The notes: generated by a model from the sequence alone, not told the origin. Shown: positions 1 through 10,258, numbered from the stretch's first letter. The stretch: DNA of 64,000 nucleotides from Gallionella sp. (GCA_003153155.1 PLWV01000012.1:1-64000), one strand, 5' to 3'. Made by a program: numbers and translations.

Positions 1-66
1 GGTGGAGTCCATATACAGAACTTGGGTCAGCCACTGCCAGTCAGATCAAGTCTGAACTACCACAGG
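1..66. other. left edge, no feature recognised
   Basis: These 66 bases follow the merR stop codon on the minus strand. I looked for the tRNA that often follows this gene block in Betaproteobacteria and did not find one. No coding frame or clear terminator can be supported in so short a piece. Confidence 0.3.
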
Positions 67-432
67 TTATGCGCTAAGCAAGGAAATGATCTCTTTGATT
101 TCGTGACGCAGCGCGGCAACATTTAGCGCTGCCGTAGGCAACACAGCACGACTACCAGTTTGATTCGGATTTTCCATAAGATTACGCGCACCACTGATAG
201 TGAAACCCTGCCCGTACAACAACTCGCGGATACGCCGAATCAGCATCACTTCATGGTGTTGATAGTAGCGGCGATTGCCGCTGCGCTTGACCGGTTTAAG
301 CTGGGTAAACTCCTGTTCCCAATAGCGCAGCACGTGCGCCTTGACCCCGCACAACTCGCTGACCTCACCGATGGTGAAGTAACGTTTGGCGGGAATCGGC
401 GGAAGTTCTGAGTTAGGCTTGTGGTTTTCCAT
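67..432 (-). CDS. MerR-family transcriptional regulator
   Basis: A 121-residue regulator with an amino-terminal MerR helix-turn-helix: after a short leader, residues about 17-60 contain [13 protein letters not shown], the VLRYWEQEF recognition region and the wing [13 protein letters not shown]. The short tail has no cysteine-rich effector motif, so no metal or redox sensing can be claimed. It is the usual last gene of the betaproteobacterial pheST-ihfA block. Its start overlaps the end of ihfA by 20 bases, so it is probably translationally coupled. The DNA-binding role is well supported by family; the target is unknown. Confidence 0.88.
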   Translation of the reverse strand: MENHKPNSELPPIPAKRYFTIGEVSELCGVKAHVLRYWEQEFTQLKPVKRSGNRRYYQHHEVMLIRRIRELLYGQGFTISGARNLMENPNQTGSRAVLPTAALNVAALRHEIKEIISLLSA

Positions 433-724
433 GATAGGACTTTTCCACCATGGTTTTCAGTTTTTGGCTGGGATGAAACGTCACTACGCGACGCGCAGTA
501 ATCGGGATTTCTTCGCCGGTCTTTGGATTGCGTCCGGGACGCTGCGGTTTATCGCGCAGTTGAAAATTCCCGAAACCGGATAATTTGACGCTCTCACCTT
601 GCTCCAGTTGCAAACGAATTTCTTCAAAGAATGCTTCTACCATATCTTTGGCTTCGCGTTTATTGAGACCTACTTTTGCGAACAGCAAATCAGCCAGTTC
701 GGCTTTGGTTAATGTAGTTGTCAT
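413..724 (-). CDS. ihfA: integration host factor subunit alpha
   Basis: A 103-residue protein of the HU/IHF family, the usual length for IHF-alpha. It begins [15 protein letters not shown], has the [13 protein letters not shown] helix and dimerisation core, the [24 protein letters not shown]-binding arm, and [16 protein letters not shown]. With IhfB it would bend DNA for transcription, recombination and replication. A GGGGGAG ribosome site precedes the ATG. It lies just after pheT and overlaps merR, the standard arrangement pheS-pheT-ihfA-merR, which separates it from the beta subunit. Confidence 0.96.
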   Translation of the reverse strand: MTTTLTKAELADLLFAKVGLNKREAKDMVEAFFEEIRLQLEQGESVKLSGFGNFQLRDKPQRPGRNPKTGEEIPITARRVVTFHPSQKLKTMVEKSYHGKPQA

Positions 725-766
725 TTCTCCCCCTTATTCCAAATTCCAAATTCCATCTTATTGGAA

Positions 767-3148
767 TTACATACGTAACTGCGCACCGTGCTTTTGCAAA
801 ACAGCCACTAATTGCGCGATGCTTGGTTCAATCTCTGAATCCGTGAGTGTTTTATGAGTATCTTGTAACAACACACGGAATGCAAGGCTTTTTTTGCCTT
901 GCTCCACGCCTTTGCCGCGATATACATCGAACAGTGCAACCTCTGCCACATAAGGTGCGGATACGTGTTGCATGGCATCCAGCAAGGTTTGCACGGTAAT
1001 TCCCTCGTCGACCACTACCGCCAAATCGCGGCGCACCGGCAAGAACTTGGCGATCTCGCTCATGTGCGGAACCTTCGCCAGCGTCAACGCGCCGAGTTCA
1101 ACCTCGAACCACACGCAGGCTTGAGCCATGTCATATTGTTGCTGCCAGTGCGGATGCAACTCGCCAATCCAGCCGACCACCTGCTCGCCGCAAAAAATCT
1201 GCGCAGAGCGTCCCGGATGCAAGGCCGGGTGGGCTGCTGCAACAAAACGCAAGCTCTGAGGTGCAAACAAGGCTTCGACATCCGCTTTTACATCGTAGAA
1301 ATCCACCGGCCTGGTGGCTGCACCCCATTGTTCAGGTTGAGTTTCACCGTAGGCCAAACCGGATAGTCGCTGGCTTTGTATATATTCATTATCAGCTTTG
1401 GCAAAACATGCGCCGGCCTCGAACAGACGCACGCGCTCTTGCTTGCGATTCAGATTGAAACGCAACGCCCCGACCAACCCGCCGATCAAACTGCTGCGCA
1501 TCACCGCCAGATTGCTGGCGATCGGATTTTGCAACGCGACGGGATCATCGTTGCCGCACAGTTCGCGCTCGACTTGTTGTTCCACAAAGGCGTAACTGAC
1601 GATCTCCTGATAATCACGCGCCACCAGCGTTTGCTGGATGCACGCCAGCGGGCGTTGCAACTCGCTGTATGGCAACATGGTCATTGCAGATTGCGGAACT
1701 TGTGCGGGGATGTTGTCATAGCCATACAGACGCGCCAGCTCTTCGATCAGGTCGGCCTCGATGGACAGATCAAAACGGAAGCTCGGCGGTGATACGCGGT
1801 AATCATCGCCATTCGCCACGAAGTCAAATTGCAGACGCTTCAACAAAGTTGCTATCTGATTGTTATCCAGCGCGATGCCCAGCACCCGCGCGATGCGCGA
1901 ACGGCGCAATGCAATCGCCACTCGTGCCGGCAACTGGCCGCGCACTTCGCTGATCGCTCCGGCATTGCCGCCGCAGATTTCCAGCAACAATTGTGTGGCA
2001 CGTTCCAATGCCTGACGGGTTGCCGCGAAATCCACGCCGCGCTCAAAGCGGAATGAAGAGTCGGTCGCCAGCCCGAAACGGCGCGCCTTGCCGGCAATCG
2101 CATCGGGATGGAAAAATGCGCTCTCCAGGAATACATCCTGTGTGGTCGTTTCCACACCGCTGCCCTGCCCGCCCATGATGCCGGCCATCGCCAACACCCG
2201 CGCGTCATCGGCGATGACCAATATCTCTTCGTCCAGCACCACCGTCTGTTCGTTGAGCAAGGTCAGTGACTCACCCCTGCGCGCCTTGCGCACGGTGATG
2301 CCGCCGGACAGTTTTGCCACATCGAATGCGTGCATTGGCTGGCCCATTTCCAGCATCACGTAGTTGGTGATGTCCACCACCGCGTTGATACCGCGCAGGC
2401 CGCTACGCTCCAATCGGCGCAGCATCCAGGCCGGTGTGATCGCAGTTGCATTCACGCCGCGCACCAGGCGACCGCAATACAACGGACAAGCCTGCGTATC
2501 TGACACTTTGACCGGCAACTGCTCAGACAAAGTGACGGGCTGTGTTTGGATATCCAATGGTTTGAGCGCGCTGCCGGTCAGTGCCGCGACTTCGCGCGCC
2601 ACGCCGACCATGCCGGAGCAATCGCTGCGGTTCGGCGTAAGTTTGAGCGTGAACAATTTGTCATTCAACTCCAGATACTCGCGCAGGTTTTTCCCCACCG
2701 GCGCATCGTTAGGCAGCAACCACAAGCCTGTCCTGAGCTCAGTCGAAGGGCCTTGGCTTTCTTCTGCCAAGCCCAGCTCTTTATCCGAGCACAACATGCC
2801 AAATGACTCAACATTGCGCACCTTGGCCTGCTTGATGACGAAGTCGCCGGGCAGCACCGCGCCGATGCGCGCACACGGCACTTTCACGCCTACTGCGACA
2901 TTCGCCGCACCGCACACGATGGTCAGGGGGCGCGCTTCGCCGACATTCACCTGGCATACATTCAGGCGTTCCGCGTTGGGATGCTTGACGACTTCCAGCA
3001 CTTCTGCGACCACCACGTTATTGAACGCGGGCGCGACAGGCTCCAGTGCCTCGACTTCGAGGCCGGCCATGGTCAGCGCATGCGCCAGGGCTTCGCTGGA
3101 CAGGTCCGGATTGACCCAGGTTCTTAACCAATTCTCAGAAAATTTCAT
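767..3148 (-). CDS. pheT: phenylalanine--tRNA ligase beta subunit
   Basis: About 793 residues, normal for bacterial PheT. It starts MKFSENWLRTWVNP, then has the tRNA-binding EMAP-like domain (HPNAERLNVCQVN), the B3/B4 editing region, the B5 domain and the carboxy-terminal ferredoxin-like anticodon-binding domain (FLPVRRDLAVVVDEG). An upstream in-frame methionine at 3190 is less likely, because the family begins with MKFSE. It forms the alpha2-beta2 synthetase with the adjacent pheS. One oddity: residues about 133-142 (GPSTELRTGL), within the segment KELGLAEES...LWLLPNDAPVG, appear to be extra and are encoded by a repetitive element. Confidence 0.97.
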   Translation of the reverse strand: MKFSENWLRTWVNPDLSSEALAHALTMAGLEVEALEPVAPAFNNVVVAEVLEVVKHPNAERLNVCQVNVGEARPLTIVCGAANVAVGVKVPCARIGAVLPGDFVIKQAKVRNVESFGMLCSDKELGLAEESQGPSTELRTGLWLLPNDAPVGKNLREYLELNDKLFTLKLTPNRSDCSGMVGVAREVAALTGSALKPLDIQTQPVTLSEQLPVKVSDTQACPLYCGRLVRGVNATAITPAWMLRRLERSGLRGINAVVDITNYVMLEMGQPMHAFDVAKLSGGITVRKARRGESLTLLNEQTVVLDEEILVIADDARVLAMAGIMGGQGSGVETTTQDVFLESAFFHPDAIAGKARRFGLATDSSFRFERGVDFAATRQALERATQLLLEICGGNAGAISEVRGQLPARVAIALRRSRIARVLGIALDNNQIATLLKRLQFDFVANGDDYRVSPPSFRFDLSIEADLIEELARLYGYDNIPAQVPQSAMTMLPYSELQRPLACIQQTLVARDYQEIVSYAFVEQQVERELCGNDDPVALQNPIASNLAVMRSSLIGGLVGALRFNLNRKQERVRLFEAGACFAKADNEYIQSQRLSGLAYGETQPEQWGAATRPVDFYDVKADVEALFAPQSLRFVAAAHPALHPGRSAQIFCGEQVVGWIGELHPHWQQQYDMAQACVWFEVELGALTLAKVPHMSEIAKFLPVRRDLAVVVDEGITVQTLLDAMQHVSAPYVAEVALFDVYRGKGVEQGKKSLAFRVLLQDTHKTLTDSEIEPSIAQLVAVLQKHGAQLRM
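2725..2750. repeat. repetitive element core inside pheT
   Basis: The core CCTGTCCTGAGCTCAGTCGA followed by AGGG matches the repeat at 13709-13733 and the divergent copy at 16479-16508; a complementary form is at 25405-25430. Here it is in frame inside pheT and encodes about ten residues in the linker before the LPNDAPVG motif. Confidence 0.75.
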
Positions 3149-3158
3149 GGCTATATTT

Positions 3159-4160
<1,002 letters not shown>

Positions 4161-4180
4161 TTATCCATTAGCAAAAACTG

Positions 4181-4308
4181 CGTCATTCCGGCGTAGGCCG
4201 GAATCCAGATGTTTAATAAATCCCCACGCAAGTGGGACAACATCATGGTTTTGTCTCGCTTCGCGGAGTCTTTTTTATTGCTGGATTCCGGCCTACGCCG
4301 GAATGACG
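4181..4308. repeat. inverted pair of 28-bp repeats between pheS and rplT
   Basis: Bases 4181-4208 (starting CGTCATTCCGGCGTAGGCCG) are the exact reverse complement of 4281-4308, separated by 72 bases. Each arm is itself a partial hairpin (CCGGCGTAGGCCGG). The identical 28-mer recurs at 23809-23836. This is a dispersed repetitive extragenic palindrome. Confidence 0.9.
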
Positions 4309-4327
4309 GCAAACCACTACCACAAAT

Positions 4328-4355
4328 GAAAAAAGGAGGCTGATCGCCTCCTTTC
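4328..4355 (-). terminator. rho-independent terminator after rplT
   Basis: On the minus strand the stem GGAGGC, loop GATCA and stem GCCTCC are followed by TTTTTT, just past the rplT stop codon. It would end or attenuate the infC-rpmI-rplT transcript before pheST. Confidence 0.8.
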
Positions 4356-4371
4356 CTTTCAACAGTACAAT

Positions 4372-4731
4372 TTAAACGCCGAGGCTGGCTTTGGCTTGCA
4401 CCACAAATTGTGCAAACGCAGCCTTATCGAACACAGCGATGTCCGACAATACCTTGCGGTCAATTTGAATCGACGCTTTCTTCAGCCCGTTCATGAATAC
4501 GCTGTAGCTCAGGCCTTGCTCACGCGCCGCCGCATTGATACGCGCGATCCACAAAGTGCGGAACTGACGCTTCTTTTGGCGGCGATCACGATAGGCATAT
4601 TGCCCGGCTTTCATCACCGCTTGTTTGGCGATACGGTAGACATTTTTGCGACGCCCGCGATAACCCTTGGCCAGTTCAAGAACCTTCTTATGACTGGCGC
4701 GTGCTACTACTCCACGTTTTACTCTTGGCAT
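4372..4731 (-). CDS. rplT: 50S ribosomal protein L20
   Basis: A 119-residue basic protein with the L20 signature: [20 protein letters not shown], then [29 protein letters not shown] and [18 protein letters not shown]. It binds 23S rRNA early in large-subunit assembly. It lies 10 bases after rpmI in the conserved infC-rpmI-rplT operon, where L20 is known in other bacteria to repress translation of its operon; I did not identify a specific leader structure here. Confidence 0.98.
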   Translation of the reverse strand: MPRVKRGVVARASHKKVLELAKGYRGRRKNVYRIAKQAVMKAGQYAYRDRRQKKRQFRTLWIARINAAAREQGLSYSVFMNGLKKASIQIDRKVLSDIAVFDKAAFAQFVVQAKASLGV

Positions 4732-4741
4732 GTTCTACTCC

Positions 4742-4939
4742 TTATGCGTAAGGCATCATGGCGTGAACCGATGCTTTGTTGGTTACGTGGACTTCAGTAG
4801 TGCCGCGTAATTGACGTTTGCTCTTGGTGGTCTTCTTGGTCAGGATATGACGCTTGAACGCTTGTGAGCGTTTAATGCTGCCACCGGCGCGAACCTTGAA
4901 ACGCTTGGCCGCTCCGCTTTTGGTTTTCATCTTGGGCAT
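4742..4939 (-). CDS. rpmI: 50S ribosomal protein L35
   Basis: A 65-residue basic protein, the standard L35 length, starting [20 protein letters not shown] and containing the family [16 protein letters not shown] stretch. A clear AAGGAGT ribosome site precedes the start. It is a structural protein of the large subunit, sits between infC and rplT, and is probably co-transcribed with both. Confidence 0.98.
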   Translation of the reverse strand: MPKMKTKSGAAKRFKVRAGGSIKRSQAFKRHILTKKTTKSKRQLRGTTEVHVTNKASVHAMMPYA

Positions 4940-5097
4940 AACTACTCCTTTAAGTTATGGTGGCAGGTGTTTTCCAATGGAAAAACTTGATTACCTGTAC
5001 ACCACTTATTATTGGGACTATTTGCTACATCATCCCGACCATCCCTTGCTGTCGAGTCAACCACTACTTCGTATTCCTGGCTTATTTTTATTCAGCC

Positions 5098-5622
5098 TTA
5101 TTTTTTACCTGGCTTTGGGGACAACACCATCACCATCTGCCTGCCTTCCATTTTGGGAAACTGCTCGACTAAGCCATACTCTGCCAAGTCCGCTCTTACG
5201 CGTTCGATCAAGCGCATGCCGATTTCCTGGTGAGCCATTTCACGACCGCGAAAACGCAGTGTGACTTTGGTTTTGTCGCCATCATCCAAAAACTTGATCA
5301 AGTTGCGCAGCTTGATGTTGTAATCTCCTTCATCCGTATTTGGACGAAACTTGATTTCCTTGATCTGGACTTGTTTTTGCTTGAGCTTGGCTTCATGCAG
5401 CTTCTTGCTTTCGGCATATTTAAATTTGCCGATGTCCATGATGCGACACACGGGTGGATCCGCTAACGGCGAAATCTCCACCAAATCCAACTCTGCTGCA
5501 TCCGCCATACGCAATGCTTCTGCGATGGCTACGATCCCGAGGGGCTCTTTTTCGACACCAATGAGTCGCACCTGCGGTGCGGTAATCATCTCATTCATGC
5601 GCTGCGATTTATCTTGTGCTAT
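5098..5622 (-). CDS. infC: translation initiation factor IF-3, non-ATG start
   Basis: IF-3 keeps ribosomal subunits apart and proofreads start codons. The protein shows the amino-terminal domain ([19 protein letters not shown]), the lysine-rich linker and the carboxy domain ([36 protein letters not shown]). The first ATG (5598) would cut off the conserved leader. Upstream in frame are ATT (5628) and ATA (5622) reading [10 protein letters not shown]. The GGAG at 5631-5634 is 8 bases from the ATA but only 2 from the ATT, so I place the start at the ATA. Rare AUU/AUC/AUA starts in infC are known to serve autoregulation. Confidence 0.85.
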   Translation of the reverse strand: MAQDKSQRMNEMITAPQVRLIGVEKEPLGIVAIAEALRMADAAELDLVEISPLADPPVCRIMDIGKFKYAESKKLHEAKLKQKQVQIKEIKFRPNTDEGDYNIKLRNLIKFLDDGDKTKVTLRFRGREMAHQEIGMRLIERVRADLAEYGLVEQFPKMEGRQMVMVLSPKPGKK

Positions 5623-5802
5623 TGCAATATCTCCACTTAAACAAATTGGGAATCTCTATAAATCCAAACTCCGTCGCGATACTGCGTTGCTCAGCAAATT
5701 TTATCGCTTACATATAAAACATATGCTGCGCGCTAAAATTTTCTTCGCTCCTTGTCTCGCTTGGGATTTTGAATTTCTAGAAACACCCAACATTAAGCCG
5801 TG

Positions 5803-7707
5803 CTACCCGTTTTTGATTTCGGTTTGCAAACGTTGAAGCAGGGCTTCTAACGTCATTTGCCCGATATCTTCACCACTACGGGTACGCACGGCCACCAAAC
5901 TTGCAGCCACTTCTTTATCGCCAATGATCAGTTGATAAGGTAATTTCTGTAAGCTATGTTCGCGTATTTTATAGGTAATCTTCTCATTGCGCAAATCCAG
6001 TTGTATACGCAGCCCGGCGGCCCGCAATTTTTGCGCTACTTGGCTCGTATATTCCTCTTGCGCCTGCGAGATATTCATCAGCACAACCTGGATCGGCGAC
6101 AGCCACAACGGGAACGCGCCGGCATGGTGTTCAATCAGGATGCCGATGAAGCGTTCCATCGAACCCAGAATGGCGCGATGCAGCATCACCGGAGGTTTGC
6201 GGCTGTTGTCTTCATCCACGAACTCGGCACCCAAACGCACCGGCAAATTGAAATCCAGTTGTATCGTTCCGCACTGCCACAAGCGACCCAGGCTGTCTTT
6301 CAAAGTGAATTCGACCTTGGGTCCGTAGAACGCGCCTTCGCCCGGCTGGACATCATATGCCAGGCCATTTTGCCGCAATGCGGAAGCCAACCCGGCTTCG
6401 GCCTTGTCCCAAGTCTCATCCGAACCGACCCGCTTGTCCGGGCGCGTGGACAGCTTCACCAGCACTTCATTGAAACCGAAATCGCGATACACCTCGTTCA
6501 GCATCACGATGAACTTCGACACCTCGGGCTGTATTTGATTTTCGGTACAGAAAATATGCGCATCATCCTGGGTGAAGCCGCGCACCCGCATCAGGCCGTG
6601 CAAGGAACCGGAGGTCTCGTTGCGATGGCAGGAGCCGAACTCGGCCAGACGTAGCGGCAGGTCGCGATAGCTGTGCAGGCCGTGATTGAAGATTTGCACA
6701 TGTCCGGGACAATTCATCGGCTTGACCGCATATTCGCGATTCTCCGACGAGGTGGTGAACATATTGTCGTGATAGTTTTCCCAATGCCCGGATTTTTCCC
6801 ACAGCGTCCTGTCCATGATGGTCGGCGTGCGGACTTCCTGGTAGTCGTGTTCGATGAACTTGCGCCGCATGTATTGTTCCACTTCCTGCCACAACGTCCA
6901 GCCTTTGGGATGCCAGAACACCATGCCGGGCGACGAATCCTGCATGTGGAACAATTCCAGATGCTTGCCCAGCTTGCGATGGTCGCGCTTCTCGGCTTCC
7001 TCGATCTGATGCAGATAGGCATCCAACTCTTCCTTCTTCGCCCAAGCCGTGCCATATATGCGTTGCAACATCTCGTTCTTGGAATCGCCGCGCCAATACG
7101 CACCCGCCAGCTTCATCAGCTTGAAGGCTTTCAGCTTGCCGGTCGACGGCACGTGCGGGCCGCGGCACAGATCGGTGAAGTTGCCCTCGGTGTACAGCGA
7201 CACATCCTGATCCGCCGGAATGGAGGCAATGATCTCTGCCTTGTAATGCTCGTTGATGCCCTTGAAGTAGCTCACCGCTTCGTCGCGCGGCAACACCTTG
7301 CGCGTCACAGGAATGTCCTGTTTGGCAAGTTCTGTCATGCGCTTCTCGATCGCCGCCAGGTCTTCCGGCGTAAACGGGCGCTGATAGGAAAAATCGTAGA
7401 AAAAACCATTCTCGATCACCGGGCCGATGGTGACTTGCGCATCGGGGAATAATTCTTTTACTGCGTAAGCCAGCAGGTGCGCGGTGGAATGGCGAATGAT
7501 CTCCAGACCATCCGCATCCTTGTCGGTGATGATGGCCAGCCCGGCATCCTGCGCAATCAAATGCGAGGTATCCACCAACCGGCCGTCCACTTTCCCGGCC
7601 AGCGCGGCACGCGCCAAACCAGCGCCGATGCTGAGCGCAACCTCGGCAACTGTCACTGGCTGCGCAAAGCTGCGTTGCGAACCGTCCGGTAAAGTAATAA
7701 CTGGCAT
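5803..7707 (-). CDS. thrS: threonine--tRNA ligase
   Basis: A 634-residue ThrRS of full length. In order: an amino-terminal TGS domain ([14 protein letters not shown] to about residue 60), the editing domain with [16 protein letters not shown] and the [16 protein letters not shown] motif, the class II catalytic core ([50 protein letters not shown]) with the zinc-binding Cys/His set, and a carboxy-terminal anticodon-binding domain ([14 protein letters not shown]). It is the first gene of the thrS-infC-rpmI-rplT series. A hairpin precedes it at 7751-7769. Confidence 0.98.
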   Translation of the reverse strand: MPVITLPDGSQRSFAQPVTVAEVALSIGAGLARAALAGKVDGRLVDTSHLIAQDAGLAIITDKDADGLEIIRHSTAHLLAYAVKELFPDAQVTIGPVIENGFFYDFSYQRPFTPEDLAAIEKRMTELAKQDIPVTRKVLPRDEAVSYFKGINEHYKAEIIASIPADQDVSLYTEGNFTDLCRGPHVPSTGKLKAFKLMKLAGAYWRGDSKNEMLQRIYGTAWAKKEELDAYLHQIEEAEKRDHRKLGKHLELFHMQDSSPGMVFWHPKGWTLWQEVEQYMRRKFIEHDYQEVRTPTIMDRTLWEKSGHWENYHDNMFTTSSENREYAVKPMNCPGHVQIFNHGLHSYRDLPLRLAEFGSCHRNETSGSLHGLMRVRGFTQDDAHIFCTENQIQPEVSKFIVMLNEVYRDFGFNEVLVKLSTRPDKRVGSDETWDKAEAGLASALRQNGLAYDVQPGEGAFYGPKVEFTLKDSLGRLWQCGTIQLDFNLPVRLGAEFVDEDNSRKPPVMLHRAILGSMERFIGILIEHHAGAFPLWLSPIQVVLMNISQAQEEYTSQVAQKLRAAGLRIQLDLRNEKITYKIREHSLQKLPYQLIIGDKEVAASLVAVRTRSGEDIGQMTLEALLQRLQTEIKNG

Positions 7708-7750
7708 ATTTTTCTTTTCTATTTTTCTATTCTGGAAAATACAAATACAA

Positions 7751-7769
7751 AGTGCGGCGATGCCGCACT
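7751..7769 (-). terminator. hairpin upstream of thrS
   Basis: On the minus strand AGTGCGGC, loop ATC, GCCGCACT is followed by TTGTATTTG. It could terminate transcription coming from the tRNA-like remnant upstream or be part of the thrS leader. The T-tract is weak. Confidence 0.45.
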
Positions 7770-7777
7770 CGAAATAC

Positions 7778-7830
7778 TGTCAGGCGCGATCGGATTCGAA
7801 CCAACGACCTTATCAAGGGCGTAATCCAAC
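7778..7830 (-). pseudogene. tRNA-like 3' half, probable tRNA remnant
   Basis: Read on the minus strand, TTGATAA can be a 7-base anticodon loop (anticodon GAT, isoleucine-like) on a stem CGCCC/GGTCG with one mismatch. It is followed by GTTGG-TTCGAAT-CCGAT, a good T-arm, and then CGCGCC. Upstream there is no convincing D-arm or pairing 5' acceptor strand, and the 3' end lacks CCA. I therefore read it as a degraded tRNA or the 3' end left by recombination at a tRNA, not as a functional gene. Confidence 0.4.
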
Positions 7831-8003
7831 CATAATCAAGGATACCGTTTAAGACCGCGCATTATAGTGTCCTTAGCAGAATTTACAATTCATTGTATAA
7901 GGCCAACACATTATGTGGGAGGCTGGGTGATTGAGCCGAAAGAGTGAGATGGTAACTCGCTTAGAACAGCACGCGCTGGTGACAATACGCTTGCGGCGGT
8001 GAG

Positions 8004-8216
8004 TTAGTCTGCGTGCGGGGCGGCAGTGCTTTCGCCCATGCCGAAACCGATTTCCAGAATCTTCGGCGAATTCATGCCTAAGACTGCACTCGGATCGAGC
8101 GGCTGCGCGGAATATGGAATGCCGAATTGCGGCAAGAGCGTGTCATAGGCGCGCCGTTGCGCACTGGACACGCGCGCTTCGCGGAGGACATTGCTGTGAA
8201 TCGCCCGGTCATTCAT
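8004..8216 (-). pseudogene. trmB: truncated tRNA (guanine-N7)-methyltransferase fragment
   Basis: A 70-residue reading frame whose sequence resembles only the amino-terminal third of TrmB: SNVLREARVSSAQRRAYDTL, FGIPYSAQPLDPSAVLGM and the first SAM-binding motif ILEIGFGMGESTAA. It then stops after the unrelated tail PHAD. The rest of the methyltransferase (normally about 210-240 residues) is absent between here and thrS. It is almost surely a non-functional remnant, and a complete trmB should exist elsewhere. Together with the adjacent tRNA-like piece it marks a site of past rearrangement. Confidence 0.75.
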
Positions 8217-8223
8217 CGGAAAT

Positions 8224-8251
8224 AAAAATGGCGGGCAAGCCCGCCATTTTT
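8224..8251. terminator. bidirectional rho-independent terminator
   Basis: AAAAATGGCGGGC, loop AA, GCCCGCCATTTTT is a near-perfect hairpin with A- and T-tracts on the two sides. It lies just past the TraF-like gene stop and upstream of the trmB fragment. Confidence 0.85.
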
Positions 8252-8269
8252 CTGTTGTTCAGCACATGC

Positions 8270-9544
8270 TCAGAAGTTGAAACCCGTCTGCAGGCTGACG
8301 GCAGCTTCTTTATTGCCGGCGCGCGCAGCCGAAATATCAATATGGATGCCGAAGGGAGACAAGCCCAATCCGACCGAGGGCAAGCCGGGATAGTTGCCTT
8401 TCAGGTCATGGCGATAGCCGATACGGAGTTGAGCCCAGCGCCATGCATCGAACTCCGCGCCCAAGCGCAGATATTGCGACTCCTTGCTGAAACCGCTGAT
8501 GATCGGCTTGTTGGGAATGACGTCGAGGTCAATGCCCGTGGTGGTCAGCTTGGTCAGGTAGCTGGCGCCGACGGTGGCCTGCGGTTTGATATCGATGCTG
8601 TTGCCCAAGACGGTGGTGAAGCTTCTGGACAGCATGTTTTTTACCACCATGCCGGTCTTGATTTCATTGCCACCGTTGGTCTTGAACGACTTCGTCCCGC
8701 CGACATCCATGTTGAAGGCGCTGTAACTTTGTTTGCCCTGGTTGAGCGTGATGGTTTTTGTTTGCTGGGCAAGGAGCGCGTAATCATAGGTGACAAGCTG
8801 CATCATTTTCGGGGTGATGCCAAAGTCCATGCCGCCCAGTCCTTCAAAATGGTGCGCGGCGGAAATGCCGAGTTCCTTGATGGTTACCCCGCGAACCAGT
8901 AATTGCGACTGGAGATTGTTCACTTGGCCGTTGGTGGTTGATCCATTGACTGTTGTTGCCGCCGCAGCGCAGTTGGCTGCATTGGCGGCGCAGCTTGCTA
9001 ATGCGGCAGACAGCGTGTTTATTGTTGCCTGGTCGGCCGATGCGTAATTGAACATGGCGCCGACTTCAGCCCGCGCATCCACGTACAACGAAAAGGCAAA
9101 AGTCTTACCCGGAATGCCCAGCATCGTGCCGAGAAACAGATCCGCCATCAACGATTTGTTGCTGACCGGCGCCAATGAGTTGTTGAAATTGTTCAGCGCA
9201 TTCGCGGCGGCTCCGGCATTTGCCTGGGTTTGGCTGGCTTGGAATGCCTGGAGGGCGGACGTAACATTATTCCCATCCGTTTTCAGTTGATTGATGTCGG
9301 AGTACAGCTTATTTTGATCCTGGAGACGGACGGCTATGATGGGTATTTCCCACGCAAAGGAATCACGCGGCGTCGAGGCCAGCATGGACGGGTTTTGAAA
9401 AGCGGCATTGCGCGTGTTTGATGTAGTCACACCGGTGCCGCCCATGGCAAGCGCGCGCGGATCGTAAGTATTGTCATCGGCATAAACAACAAAAGAAGCG
9501 CTCGAAGCCAATATGAACGCAACAGCGGCAATTCGTTTTTTCAT
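8270..9544 (-). CDS. TraF-like outer-membrane beta-barrel protein
   Basis: About 424 residues, starting MKKRIAAVAFILASSASFVV with a signal peptide likely cut after VYA. The mature start DPRALAMGGTGVTTSNTRNA resembles the conjugal-transfer TraF_2 / OmpP1-like family (AMGGTGV and NPSMLA). The chain alternates hydrophobic residues as in a porin-like barrel and ends in phenylalanine (LQTGFNF), typical of outer-membrane proteins. A GGGGAG site precedes the chosen ATG; the upstream methionine at 9592 lacks one. No conjugation genes are nearby, so transfer is not implied. A low-complexity Ala/Asn segment lies near residues 180-200. Confidence 0.7.
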   Translation of the reverse strand: MKKRIAAVAFILASSASFVVYADDNTYDPRALAMGGTGVTTSNTRNAAFQNPSMLASTPRDSFAWEIPIIAVRLQDQNKLYSDINQLKTDGNNVTSALQAFQASQTQANAGAAANALNNFNNSLAPVSNKSLMADLFLGTMLGIPGKTFAFSLYVDARAEVGAMFNYASADQATINTLSAALASCAANAANCAAAATTVNGSTTNGQVNNLQSQLLVRGVTIKELGISAAHHFEGLGGMDFGITPKMMQLVTYDYALLAQQTKTITLNQGKQSYSAFNMDVGGTKSFKTNGGNEIKTGMVVKNMLSRSFTTVLGNSIDIKPQATVGASYLTKLTTTGIDLDVIPNKPIISGFSKESQYLRLGAEFDAWRWAQLRIGYRHDLKGNYPGLPSVGLGLSPFGIHIDISAARAGNKEAAVSLQTGFNF

Positions 9545-9644
9545 TTTATCTCCCCTTAAATGGAATATTAAATTCCCCGCATACCTGAACAAGCTATTTG
9601 CTTAAAGTATAACATTAAAGATCACATGGCAATGCCGTCCAAAG

Positions 9645-9661
9645 CTATGTATGCGGCCAAT
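9645..9661. repeat. 17-bp direct repeat, left copy
   Basis: CTATGTATGCGGCCAAT occurs here and again, exactly, at 12501-12517. The two copies bracket the truncated gene and the DUF2844/DUF3443 pair. Confidence 0.7.
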
Positions 9662-9699
9662 CCGCGAGGATTTTGTTTTGCCGGCTGAAGTTCATGAAG

Positions 9700-10158
9700 T
9701 TAACGGATTGCGACTTCCTGCCACCAGTCGGGGAACGCTGCCTTCACCTCGCCCGACCGATAGAGCGCGTTAGCGGTATCCAGTGCTTCCAGGCCGGGGC
9801 CGGTTTTAATGACGTAGATGTTCGGCCCGATCTCCAGCTTCTTCACGATCTCCAATTTGTGTGAACTCAGCCAGTTTCTCACCGCCGCCTCATCCCATTG
9901 CGGATCGAGATAGACGATAATGTTGCCCGGCAAGGCGCGCATGCGACCGGTGCTGCTCGGCCCATCGTGCAATACAGGCGAATATTTGCCTTGCGGATGG
10001 ATGGTCTTGAGGCTGCGAATGGCGGTTGCCGCAGTATCGTTCAGTTGCCAGAGACGAACAGCGGTCTGCCTGCGTTTCGTGTGCATGATCTGGGCAGCGG
10101 CATAGGCACTCTTTATCGAACTCTCGCCTTGCGGACCCGGATTAACCCAAATAATCCA
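9700..10158 (-). pseudogene. 5'-truncated gene, protease-propeptide-like
   Basis: The recognisable frame includes IIVYLDPQWDEAAVRNWLSS, KLEIGPNIYVIKTGPGLEAL and ends AAFPDWWQEVAIR. It resembles the inhibitor/propeptide-type domain found before subtilisin-like peptidases, but no peptidase follows. The first ATG is at 10086, yet coding-like sequence continues upstream (WVNPGPQGESSIKSAYAAAQ) until it meets the inverted-repeat arm at 10144, with a stop at 10159-10161. I infer that the start of the gene was removed by the repeat-bounded element. A short functional product from 10086 (128 residues) cannot be excluded. Confidence 0.5.
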
Positions 10159-10196
10159 TTAGAAATAATCGCATCTCAGTTATGACCAAACCGATG
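10144..10196 (+). repeat. 53-bp inverted repeat, left arm
   Basis: It begins AACCCAAATAATCCATTAGA and ends CCAAACCGATG. It matches the reverse complement of 12333-12385 at 49 of 53 bases. The two arms face each other and enclose 2.2 kb holding the DUF2844 and DUF3443 genes. Confidence 0.9.
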
Positions 10197-10258
10197 GGGA
10201 TGATAGAGCTACAGATACACCGCCAGACAACGCACGCAAGCGGGATGCGTGGTTGCTT

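Noticed and set aside
7778..7860. Intact tRNA-Ile gene
   Set aside because: The anticodon and T arms can be drawn, but there is no D-arm, no matching 5' acceptor strand and no CCA end.
8270..9544. Evidence for a conjugative element from the TraF-like gene
   Set aside because: No other transfer, relaxase or mating-pore gene is nearby; the family also occurs as a chromosomal outer-membrane protein.
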